A stretch of DNA of 64,000 nt from Pleurocapsa minor GSE-CHR-MK 17-07R. Lineage in GTDB: Bacteria; Chloroflexota; Anaerolineae; Aggregatilineales; Phototrophicaceae. Every line of letters begins with the position of its first letter. Position 1 is the stretch's first letter. The notes beneath the pieces were generated by a model, which was not told the origin of the DNA, did not search any database, and was given only the letters and a program-made list of their open reading frames with translations. Shown in pieces: positions 25,901-33,249 of the stretch. The stretch spans positions 558,001-622,000 of the forward strand of contig JAHHHY010000002.1 in the NCBI GenBank assembly GCA_019359125.1, in the 5' to 3' direction. The position numbers were made by a program, and so were the translations under genes.

Positions 25901-26471
25901 TTTGCCAGTGTGAGAACAGGTCAGCGGGCAGCGGCTGATACGGGCTGGCCAGCATCGAGACCAGCGTGCTGGCGATCTGCTCGCCAGTGTAATAGCGAAA
26001 CAGGGTCGCGGGCGCGCCCGTGCTGTCCGCCAACGATCCCAGCGCCGCCTCGACCGCGCTGTAACGCAGCAGGATTGTCTCGGCCTCGTCCAGCACCGCA
26101 AATTCAGGATCGACCGCCGCTTCCGTCGCGTTGGCTTTGAGGATGTCCGCGCACAGGCTGTGGATGGTGGAAATGCGTGCGCTGTCCATTTCATTCAGCC
26201 GCTCGCGCCAGATCGGGTCCGCGCCCGGCACATCGGCGCGGGCCAGCAGCAGCTCGCGCACGCGGTCGCGCATTTCCGCGGCGGCCTTGCGCGTAAAGGT
26301 GACCGCGACGATCTGGTTCATGCGCCAGCCGGGGAAGGCCTCCAGCAGCGCGATGAAGCGGTTGGTCAGGATGAAAGTCTTGCCGCTGCCCGCGCCCGCG
26401 CTGACGGCGATGTTGCGCCGGTGCTCATAAATGGCGGTATGCTGGGCGGGCGTCAGCGTGAATTCGCTCAT
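22977..26471 (-). CDS. addA: AddA-like helicase-nuclease (UvrD superfamily + PD-(D/E)XK)
   Basis: A 1164-residue subunit of a double-strand-break resection complex. The SF1 helicase motifs are visible: Walker A AGAGSGKT at 25-32, motif Ia VTFTRKAAAEMRDR, motif II LDEFQDTSA, motif III GDPKQSIYAFRG, and motifs V/VI with VHASKGLEFP and YVAATRAQD. The C-terminal nuclease has VIDYKT followed by LLQVGVYAA, the RecB-type catalytic core. The ATG at 26471 overlaps the addB stop (ATGA), so the two are translated as a pair. The AddAB complex unwinds and trims DNA ends for RecA loading. Confidence 0.92.
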   Translation of the reverse strand: MSEFTLTPAQHTAIYEHRRNIAVSAGAGSGKTFILTNRFIALLEAFPGWRMNQIVAVTFTRKAAAEMRDRVRELLLARADVPGADPIWRERLNEMDSARISTIHSLCADILKANATEAAVDPEFAVLDEAETILLRYSAVEAALGSLADSTGAPATLFRYYTGEQIASTLVSMLASPYQPLPADLFSHWQSLWRDALMQAARRILASGDVRDLFDISLPDNGDMLADRIRMMQHSLTALRKAGDLAEIMRRLNEIHGTNVNAGSVKNWPNQDVLNNAKAVAKAVKAACKTAIDEIGDQPGDADKIAAHLLGAWHSVYAIASEQYSALKRAAGALDFEDLERLTRALLTDNAVAARYDGAEFQHVMLDEFQDTSAAQWDIARRIASPERPGSLFIVGDPKQSIYAFRGADPTVFETAQAQILASGGIAVTLDTSFRTHQPLVSCFNQAFGRIMTRDDSSPVARYQSKYDAMRAARDSMPDPRPPLHVLTLDDEPVEKPRDGSKAELLDEWEARALGDHIAEILASGRLIYDKKTRQTRPCQPGDIALLSPIRSNFPLYEEALRERDIPYVTLGGAGFYGRTEVWDLIHLLMALHNRADELALASALRSPLFAFSDDLLVALRMSPQTDAPAPLLWDVVQAGPPDWLHPDDQQVWTSAAGILAYLAGLNGRVSIADLLRASLDATGYLAVISALPDGARRRLNVEKLLEIAMKRRAAGVSVSAFTRYLNDMAAQEVRESEAALDVEGAVQIMTVHASKGLEFPIVLLADCGRVSGSGGPSRAQVWHDPVIGWVCSAKLMDPETRKELPLFAKTLSSALGQQRNLAEQKRLFYVAATRAQDVLVLSSHATAKDPAWFAQFTGALGLVPDSGAPSSEIVGTWGSTRWDQLTWDPQPPARARRGKDQSPFDSHDAAVTPVMPALLRAVPVDRGRQVRALRVTDIADLSRAVLADPADRPFHRLRWRRMVLHEAPPFVERVRAVPRISGEVVGEIVHQALQWHTDGQSAEALRERLECYAWEKGIVDAGTRERAVARAADLLDSVLHSDLYRRILGARQVYRELPFTFRTEKRTIHGVIDVLAQFADGQWAVIDYKTTWVQPPTPLTEHAHSYLLQVGVYAAAVSEQLDSQAIDVYIHYIRHRKSIQIQRDTWRDAVANIERYVGQLLDD

Positions 26472-29400
26472 GCGTCCCCCCTGCGCGCCATAATGGCGAT
26501 GCGGCACAGGCGGGCATAATCGCAGTGGGCCGCGCACTGGCCGCTTTCCATGCCGTTGGCTTCGCTGGCAAAGTCACCGTCACGCGCATGCCGGATATTG
26601 CGGGCGAGGATGGCCTTGCCGTGCTCCGCATCCAGCGCGCTGTGATGTTTATCGTCGGCAAAACGGGCGGGCACTTCGTTCAGCCACAGCAGGTCGCCGG
26701 TCGTCTTGCCCTCGACAATGCTGACAAACGTGCCCGCGATGGCATCTGTCTTGAACAGCGCCTGCCCAGCCAGCATGTACAGCATCATCTGGAAATTGCG
26801 CCCGCGTTCGTATTCACTCATGCTCGGCATCGTGCGCCATTTGTAGTCGATAATCAGCAGGCTGTCAGGGTCATCGTCAGCCCGGTCGATGCGGTCGATG
26901 ACGCCTTTCACCGGGATGGACAGGTCGTCATCCAGCGCGATGCTCAGCGGCCTGTCTGCCCCGCCAAAGCGGATTTCTTCGCCATCTGTCCGGCGCAGCC
27001 CGGCAAAGCGCCCCGGATTTGTCAGCCGTCCTTCAAAATCGGCCTCGACCACAGCCGTAACTGCTTCGGCGATGGCGCGGGCATCGGCGTCCCACAACGC
27101 GCTGCGCGTGAAGCCATAGCGTTCTGGCGCATGCTTCAGGATGTCTTCGGCCAATGCCTGAGTGATGCGGACGGCCTCGGCGCGGTTGCCGGACTGTATG
27201 GCCAGCGGCGGCTGCGCCTTGCGGAAGGTCGCGTAGGCGTTTTCAAGGATGCTGTGAGCGATGCTGCCGCGATCCACTGCCTGCATGCCAGCTTCCGGTT
27301 CTTCAAGTGGCAGCAGGCCGAGCATACGCCCGGCGAAAAAGCGGAATCCGCATGTGCCCAATGCTTCTAACTGGCTGGCGCTCCAGGCATACCCCTCATG
27401 CAGACGCTCCCGCACAGCCTCGCGGGACCAATCTTCATGCAGCACGCCGGTATGCGCGCCGCGCTGTCGGCGCACACGGGCGATATCGGCCCGCCAGCCG
27501 GACGCGATGCGCGCCGCCAGCGATGCGTGTGCGCCCATGAACCATGCGCGGGCCGGCGCGTCCATATCCGGCTGCGCCGCCAGCGTGACCGCGGCGTGGG
27601 CCGGGGTGTGGCAGTCTTCGGCGTCGGGCAGGCTGCCCGCCTTCAGGTGGGTGATTTCGAGGCCGGGAAACAGCCTGAGAATCGCGGTCCAGATGGGGCT
27701 GGGCATCCATGCAGACCCGTCGCGGGTGGTTGGGCGCGTCAGCATCAGGCTGATGCGCGTCTGGCCGAGGATTTCGTAAAACAGGCCGATGTCGTCGCTG
27801 CGTTCCGATTGCACGCTGACCGGGATGCCGCGCCCAATCAGCACGTCTCGTTCGCTGTCCAGCAGCAGCGGGTCGGCCGGGGCCGGGGCGGGAAACAGGC
27901 TTTCAGACAGGCCGGTCATGATGACGTGATCGTGTGGCAGTCCGCGTGCATCGTTCAGCGTGGTGGCGAGCACGCGGCCGTCCCGCCCGGGGGCATCCTG
28001 CGAATCAGCCGCCAGCGCAGCGCGCAGGTCGCGCACGAATGCTTCGCGCGTGAGCAGGTGCCCGCCAGACAGGCCGTCCGTGAGGGCATGCGCTTCAATC
28101 AGGCCACGCAGCATCAGTTTCAGCTGGCGCATGGCCAGCATATCGCGGCGGATAATGTCCGGGTTGGGCGTGGCGCGGGCGCGGGCCAGCACCCCCAGTC
28201 CCGGCATTTTCAGGGTGTCGTTTTCGGCCTCATCGTCATCTGGCTCAGCCGAGTGCGGATCATCCGGGTCGTCGCCAATCAGCGCTTCCAGCCAGTCGAC
28301 ATGCTCGGCGAACGTCGCCCGCGGCGATCCCTCCAGCAGCGTGAAAAATGATGCCAGCCCATCGCGCAGGGCGGTGTAGTCGACCTGCGGCTGTGGTGGA
28401 GCGTTTTCAGCATCTTCATCTTCGGCTGGGGGCAGGGCGTTGCGATGAATAAGCGCCTCCAGCGCGGTCAGCCACTGCTCGCGCCCGCCGAGGATGATGC
28501 GCGCCTGGCTGATGCTTTCCAGCGCACGTATCGCGTCGTCGTCCAGTCCCGGCGCGGTGATATACGGGGACCGCAGCGCGTCCAGCAGCTCGCGCCGACG
28601 ATAACCCTCGGCGGGCAGCTCGATAGCCTGCATCAGCGCGGCGATGGCGGGGTTCTCGGCCAATGGTTCGGCCCGGTGAAACGTGATCGGAATGCCAAAT
28701 TCACCCGCCTGGGCGCGCACCTGGGGCGCGTATTCCGTCCATGCGTGCAGCGCGATCAGGATGCTTTCCGGCGATTCGCCTTTCAGCAGCAGGTGCTTGA
28801 CGTGCGCCAGCGCCAGCCGGACTTCATCGGCCGCGGAAGGCGCCTCGCACAGCAGCAGGTGGTCACGCGCCATGCTCACGTGGGGCGGGCTGTCGGTGGG
28901 CTGGGCGCGCATCAGCTGTGCCGAGACATAGCGCAGCGGTGCCGGCCGGTCATCCATAAAGTCGGGCACGCGGGCTGTGTCCAGGGGCACGCCCGCCACA
29001 TCAAACGCGGCCTGCAGGTGCTTTCTGGCCTGCGTGAAGCGTTTGCCAATGGCGGCGCGGTCGTCTGGCTGGGTAAGGGTGATATGTGTCTCGCCCACAC
29101 GGGCCGCTATGCCCGCGATCAGCGCGGCCTGAAGCGTCTGAAACTGGTCGTAGCCGTCCACCACCAGCAGGTCGATGCCATACGGCGAGCCGGGTACAAA
29201 CAGGCGCGGCTGATCGGCCAGCGCATCCAGCGCGACCCAGCCTTCGCCGTCGCGGTCCACCAGCTTGTGATCCTGAAGCGTGCTGCTGTAGGCGCTGTAC
29301 AGCACGGCCAGATCGCGCTGCTTGGGCGAGTTGGTCGCGGCTGCCGTAAACGTATCCGGAGAAACCAGATTCTGTTTCAGTTCGACGAAAAAGCTGTCCA

Positions 29401-29758
29401 GAATGCGCGGCAGGCCGGCCGTGTCGGCAATCGGCGCGAAGACCGTTTCGGGATGCTGGCGCAGTGTGGAGCGCACCAGGGCGCGCCGGGCCGCCTCGCT
29501 CAGCGCACGCTGCGGCTTGCCGGCCGCCGCCAGCACCCGCTGGTAGAACGCATAAAAGTTGAAGAATTCGATGTTGAACAGGGTGGGCCGGGCAGCGCGC
29601 TCAATCAGGCCGGTGCGAAACGCGTGAATCTGGCGTTCGGTAGCCGTCAGCACCCACACACGGGCCAGCGGCTGGCGGGCTTTCAGCGACAGGATGTGCT
29701 GCTGCATCAGCGTGGTTTTGCCGCCGCTCACCGCCGCCGTGTACAGCTTCGCTGGCAT
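26468..29758 (-). CDS. addB: AddB-like nuclease with Fe-S cluster
   Basis: A 1096-residue partner of AddA. The N-terminus has an altered Walker A (AAVSGGKTTLM, residue 8 on), as in AddB proteins. The C-terminal PD-(D/E)XK nuclease shows LLIIDYKW with Asp and Lys. Four cysteines fit the AddB 4Fe-4S cluster: Cys803 in LGTCGFRFFAG and Cys1075, Cys1079 and Cys1085 in QCAAHCDYARLCRI. The cluster holds the nuclease domain together. The ATG at 29758 lies 6 nt after the NERD-like gene, and the 3' end overlaps addA by 4 bp. The middle part resembles an inactivated helicase. Confidence 0.9.
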   Translation of the reverse strand: MPAKLYTAAVSGGKTTLMQQHILSLKARQPLARVWVLTATERQIHAFRTGLIERAARPTLFNIEFFNFYAFYQRVLAAAGKPQRALSEAARRALVRSTLRQHPETVFAPIADTAGLPRILDSFFVELKQNLVSPDTFTAAATNSPKQRDLAVLYSAYSSTLQDHKLVDRDGEGWVALDALADQPRLFVPGSPYGIDLLVVDGYDQFQTLQAALIAGIAARVGETHITLTQPDDRAAIGKRFTQARKHLQAAFDVAGVPLDTARVPDFMDDRPAPLRYVSAQLMRAQPTDSPPHVSMARDHLLLCEAPSAADEVRLALAHVKHLLLKGESPESILIALHAWTEYAPQVRAQAGEFGIPITFHRAEPLAENPAIAALMQAIELPAEGYRRRELLDALRSPYITAPGLDDDAIRALESISQARIILGGREQWLTALEALIHRNALPPAEDEDAENAPPQPQVDYTALRDGLASFFTLLEGSPRATFAEHVDWLEALIGDDPDDPHSAEPDDDEAENDTLKMPGLGVLARARATPNPDIIRRDMLAMRQLKLMLRGLIEAHALTDGLSGGHLLTREAFVRDLRAALAADSQDAPGRDGRVLATTLNDARGLPHDHVIMTGLSESLFPAPAPADPLLLDSERDVLIGRGIPVSVQSERSDDIGLFYEILGQTRISLMLTRPTTRDGSAWMPSPIWTAILRLFPGLEITHLKAGSLPDAEDCHTPAHAAVTLAAQPDMDAPARAWFMGAHASLAARIASGWRADIARVRRQRGAHTGVLHEDWSREAVRERLHEGYAWSASQLEALGTCGFRFFAGRMLGLLPLEEPEAGMQAVDRGSIAHSILENAYATFRKAQPPLAIQSGNRAEAVRITQALAEDILKHAPERYGFTRSALWDADARAIAEAVTAVVEADFEGRLTNPGRFAGLRRTDGEEIRFGGADRPLSIALDDDLSIPVKGVIDRIDRADDDPDSLLIIDYKWRTMPSMSEYERGRNFQMMLYMLAGQALFKTDAIAGTFVSIVEGKTTGDLLWLNEVPARFADDKHHSALDAEHGKAILARNIRHARDGDFASEANGMESGQCAAHCDYARLCRIAIMARRGDA

Positions 29759-29764
29759 TCGGCC

Positions 29765-30505
29765 TTACTCGTAAAGCACGGTGACGATGGCGTTGACGAC
29801 GCTGATGTCCAGCTCCGGCAGCGCCAGATACGAGGCGGCCAGCGTCGGCATCAGCGTGACCAGATGGGTGACGGGCACCTGCGGATTATTGATCGTCAGG
29901 CCCACGCGCGAGGGGTCCTGCGTGAAGATAATCAGGCCGTACACGGGCACATCACCGAGGCTGGCTTTGGCCAGCGTCTCGCGCACTTTGCGCACATCGG
30001 CGATATCTTCCAGCGTGGGGCTGAAGCCAGCCGGCAGCCAGTCGCCACGGGCATTCTGGCGCAGCCAGTTGACGCCTTCATTGGCAAAAGCACCGGCATC
30101 GCCGACGATGCGCAGCACCAGCACGCCCGGCGGGCCCACCAGCGCGGCATCCACGTAGCCGATGTCGCGGCGGTTGATATTGCGGATGAAGGTGAACCGG
30201 TCGTCCAGCATAGGCTCCAGCACGCGGCCTGCCAGCAGCGCCAGGTCGTTGTCTTTGCGATAGGTCAGCGCGCGGATGGCCATGCCCACGGCGGACATGA
30301 CGATGATTGCGCCGATGCCCACGAACGCGCCGCGTACAAACACATAGGTGGGATAGGACGAATGCACGGGCTTGTCCAGTGGCACGATGATCATCAGCAC
30401 GCCGACAGCCGCCAGGAAAACGCCCAGCGCTCCCACCAGGAAGGCGATGGTGACGAGCTGATTGGTGCGGCGCGAAATAACGCGCGATGGGGCAACGTTA
30501 CGCAT
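29765..30505 (-). CDS. Membrane-anchored NERD-like domain protein
   Basis: A 246-residue protein with two predicted transmembrane helices (about residues 18-40 and 55-75). The cytoplasmic domain has the pattern RRDIGYVDAALVGPPGVLVLRIVGD, which resembles NERD (nuclease-related) domains, where I/VDHVVVGP-GVFVIE is usual. The usual catalytic Glu-x-Lys after the strand is not evident (LRIVGD), so nuclease activity is doubtful. It lies 23 nt after a receiver gene and 6 nt before addB, which suggests a link to DNA end processing or signalling. The NERD call is tentative. Confidence 0.6.
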   Translation of the reverse strand: MRNVAPSRVISRRTNQLVTIAFLVGALGVFLAAVGVLMIIVPLDKPVHSSYPTYVFVRGAFVGIGAIIVMSAVGMAIRALTYRKDNDLALLAGRVLEPMLDDRFTFIRNINRRDIGYVDAALVGPPGVLVLRIVGDAGAFANEGVNWLRQNARGDWLPAGFSPTLEDIADVRKVRETLAKASLGDVPVYGLIIFTQDPSRVGLTINNPQVPVTHLVTLMPTLAASYLALPELDISVVNAIVTVLYE

Positions 30506-30528
30506 GAGTCCTCAACTTTATGCTTGTA

Positions 30529-31269
30529 TCAGGCATCGCCATTGTGCGACGGCCCGGATTTGGTAATGTCATCGGATGCGGCGGTTTCCGGCGGCTCTGG
30601 CTGGGGCGGCGGCTTCATCTGCGACCTGGCTGTCAGCGTCAGCCGCTGTAGCAGCGTGCGCTTTGGCGGGGGCGGCTGCGGAGCGACCGGCGTGCTTCCG
30701 GTGGTGTCTCCGTTGGCCGGGCTTTCCGGCAGGGTGGTCGGTGGGGTCAGCTTGCGGCGGCGCAGGTCCAGCGACTGATGGGCCTCACTGGAGCGTATTT
30801 TCGGCAGTTCCGGAACATACATCGGCGTGGGCGGCCTGACGAAAGCCTGTTTCGGGCGGGCGCGGCGGCGATTGATGTGGTCTTCAAGCTGCTGGCGAAA
30901 TTCGTTGATGTGCGGCAGCGGCTTGGCGATGAACGCATCAGCGATGGCATAGTCCATCAGCTCACGTTTTTCATCGGGTGACAGCTTGAATGCGCTGACC
31001 AGCACGATGGTGATATCGTACAGCACCGGGCTTTCACGCAGGCGGCGCGCCACCATATGGCCCTGCGTCAGTCCTTCAGGGATATAAATATCGATGATGG
31101 CCAGCTCTGGTAAATCGCCCTTGAAACGACCGGCATCGACGCTGTCGATCCAGTTCACGGCCTGCTCGCCATTGGTGAAGGCTTCACCGTCGATGCCCCA
31201 GATTTCGAACATCTTCAGCAGCAGGTCGTAGAGCGCGGGTTCGTCCTCAACCGCCATCCACGTGCGCAA
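30529..31269 (-). CDS. Response regulator receiver protein with low-complexity tail
   Basis: A 246-residue protein. Residues 1-125 form a receiver: acidic pair in MAVEDEP, phospho-acceptor Asp in LAIIDIYIP, switch Ser in VLVSAFK and Lys in FIAKPLP. Residues about 135-246 are Pro/Thr/Arg-rich with no recognised output domain. The start is taken as TTG at 31269 because the ATG at 31257 would delete the first beta strand (RTWMAVEDE). It is divergent from another receiver gene that begins with a similar TTG-xxx-TGG. First gene of the minus-strand run into the NERD-like, addB and addA genes. Confidence 0.78.
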   Translation of the reverse strand: MRTWMAVEDEPALYDLLLKMFEIWGIDGEAFTNGEQAVNWIDSVDAGRFKGDLPELAIIDIYIPEGLTQGHMVARRLRESPVLYDITIVLVSAFKLSPDEKRELMDYAIADAFIAKPLPHINEFRQQLEDHINRRRARPKQAFVRPPTPMYVPELPKIRSSEAHQSLDLRRRKLTPPTTLPESPANGDTTGSTPVAPQPPPPKRTLLQRLTLTARSQMKPPPQPEPPETAASDDITKSGPSHNGDA

Positions 31270-31396
31270 CTGGTTCTATCCCCATTCGTTTCTATATGAA
31301 AGAACAAACTAGATATTAACATCATCTGCTCCCACTATGATAGTTTTTCGAAAGGTTTTCGCCAAACCTTGTTACAATTCATGAACCCATACACGT

Positions 31397-31402
31397 TATA
31401 CT
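31397..31402 (+). promoter_or_regulatory. -10 element of the receiver-kinase operon
   Basis: TATACT at 31397-31402 would place the transcript start near 31409, just past the ATG at 31404. This supports translation from the TTG at 31449, which has a GGGAGG site. A 13-bp palindrome CGAAAGGTTTTCG (31349-31361) in the same intergenic region could be an operator. No good -35 is visible. Confidence 0.45.
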
Positions 31403-31448
31403 GATGGCTAGCGCGTTTGTATGTCAGACTGTTCGGCGGGAGGCTGCG

Positions 31449-31883
31449 TTGATCTGGTTAGTCGCAGAAGATGAATTCGATATTCGCATGTTGGTCACCA
31501 CCATGATCCAGGTGTGGGGCCATGCACCTCTCGCTTTTGAAAACGGCCAGAAAATCTGGGACTGGGTGGAGCAGTACGAGTCAGGCAGCCTGACCGATGC
31601 ACACCCGCCGGAAATTGTGCTAATGGATATTCGTATGCCGGGCAAGAAGGGCAATGAAGTGGCCAGACGCATCCGCGCCTCGGAAACGCTCAAAAACACG
31701 CCCATCGCCCTGATGACCGCCTTCGCGCTGAGCGATGGCGAGCGCCGCGAAATGATGGATCAGGATGGCGTCGACCTGATTATCAGCAAGCCGCTGCCGG
31801 ATTTTGAAGTGCTGCGCAAGATGCTGCATGATCTGATAGAACAGAAACAGTCTTCGGCCAAAACGGGAGCCAGTGAAGCCTGA
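31449..31883 (+). CDS. Single-domain response regulator
   Basis: A 144-residue receiver-only protein. It has the acidic cluster WLVAEDEFD, phospho-acceptor Asp in IVLMDIRMPG, switch Thr in ALMTAFA and Lys in IISKPLPD. The TTG at 31449 follows a GGGAGG site and starts the fold correctly (IWLVAEDE); the ATG at 31404 precedes the likely transcript start. The stop overlaps the ATG of the histidine kinase by 1 bp (TGATG), so it is the probable partner of that kinase. With no output domain it must act by protein contact or phosphorelay. Confidence 0.85.
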   Translation: MIWLVAEDEFDIRMLVTTMIQVWGHAPLAFENGQKIWDWVEQYESGSLTDAHPPEIVLMDIRMPGKKGNEVARRIRASETLKNTPIALMTAFALSDGERREMMDQDGVDLIISKPLPDFEVLRKMLHDLIEQKQSSAKTGASEA

Positions 31884-33103
31884 TGAACAATAAACCGACC
31901 CAGCCTGGCCCTGATCCGATCGAGCTTGGTGGCGTGATTGACCGCGTGAATCAGCTTGGCGGCGCCTCGGAAACCTTCTTCCGCCGTCTGTATCGCGGGC
32001 TGACGCGCAAGAATTACGAGAAACGCACCATCGAGGAACAGAATCGCCTGTTCAGCCGGGCGCTGGAGCGGCGCGAGGAAGAAGTGCAGCGCCTGAACGC
32101 GGTGCTGTCCACGCTCGACCAGGGCGTGATTATGCAGGACGAAGAAGGCCGGCTTGTCATCATGAACGAGTCTGCTCGTGTCATGCTGGGCGGCGTTAAG
32201 TCATTCTGGGACAGCGACCTGGGCGCGCTGTTTGAGCGTTATCGCCACACTTCGACGCTGACCACCGAGATTACGCCGCTGAGTGACCCGCAGCGCGTTA
32301 CGGTCAACGGGCGCATCGTGGCGGCGCAGCTGGCTGCCGTCGCCGATGAGCGGGGCAACCGGCTGGGCACGCTGATCGTCGTGCGCGATGTGACCAACGA
32401 TGCGCTGACCGACCGCCTGCGCGAGAAATTCATCACCGCGATTTCGCATGAGCTGCGCACGCCGATGGCGATTATCAAGGGCGTGAGCGAGGTCATCCTG
32501 GAGCAGGGTGAATCGGGCAAGCCGAACAAGCGCCTGCTGGAGACGCTTAGCCGCAACGTGGATGTGCTCGACCGTATGATCGTCGAGCTGCTGGATATTT
32601 CCGAGCTGGATGCCTCCAACTTCGCTGTGCGTGCTGACAGCCTGGATCTGGAGCCGCTGCTGGATGCCGTCGTCAAGGGCATGGAGCCGGAAATCGTGCG
32701 TGCCGGCCTGAGCGTGTGCGCGCGCGTCGATGAGGATGTGCTGAAGATTCGCGGCGATGAACAGCGCCTGCGCTGGGCGCTGGGCCATCTGCTGCAGAAC
32801 AGCCTGTACTACACACAGGAAGGCGGCAAAGTTTACCTGATGGCGATGCGCGCCGAAGATACCGTCACCATTCAGGTGGTGGACGAGGGCGTGGGCATCA
32901 GCCAGAAAGATATGCCGCACATTTTCGAGCGTTTCTATCGCGGCGAGGCACGTGCCGCCAATGGCCGCCTGATGGACCCGCGCGGGCTGGGGCAAGGCCT
33001 GTTTATCGCCCAGAAAGTGATCGAGGCACACGGCGGTTATATCACCGCCCAGTCCGAGCCGGGCGAGGGCAGTCTGTTCACCGTGGTGCTGCCAGCCTCG
33101 TAA
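31883..33103 (+). CDS. Soluble PAS-domain sensor histidine kinase
   Basis: A 406-residue kinase without transmembrane segments. Residues about 35-75 look helical or coiled-coil (EEQNRLFSRALERREEEVQ), 75-170 form a PAS domain (LDQGVIMQDEEGRLVIMN), and 180-245 the dimerisation domain with phospho-His in AISHELRTPM. The ATPase domain follows, with N-box LLQNSLYY, G1 VVDEGVGIS and G2 RGLGQGLFI. It senses a cytosolic signal. It is coupled to the upstream single-domain receiver, and another receiver diverges upstream, so cross-talk between the two is possible. Confidence 0.9.
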   Translation: MNNKPTQPGPDPIELGGVIDRVNQLGGASETFFRRLYRGLTRKNYEKRTIEEQNRLFSRALERREEEVQRLNAVLSTLDQGVIMQDEEGRLVIMNESARVMLGGVKSFWDSDLGALFERYRHTSTLTTEITPLSDPQRVTVNGRIVAAQLAAVADERGNRLGTLIVVRDVTNDALTDRLREKFITAISHELRTPMAIIKGVSEVILEQGESGKPNKRLLETLSRNVDVLDRMIVELLDISELDASNFAVRADSLDLEPLLDAVVKGMEPEIVRAGLSVCARVDEDVLKIRGDEQRLRWALGHLLQNSLYYTQEGGKVYLMAMRAEDTVTIQVVDEGVGISQKDMPHIFERFYRGEARAANGRLMDPRGLGQGLFIAQKVIEAHGGYITAQSEPGEGSLFTVVLPAS

Positions 33104-33249
33104 TTTGGCTTTCGATTGGCTTCGACTTAGTTTCGGTTTTGGGGACTTTAACGATTCATGAGCGTTTAATCTAGCCAATGGTCTCGTCAGTCGTTACAAT
33201 CCCCGGCATCAATTCGTACCTTATGAGAATGGTTGGGGGCTAGCGATCC

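Noticed and set aside
28445-30778. Plus-strand open frame of 777 codons over addB
   Set aside because: Antisense shadow. The product has no recognisable domain and it crosses three real minus-strand genes.
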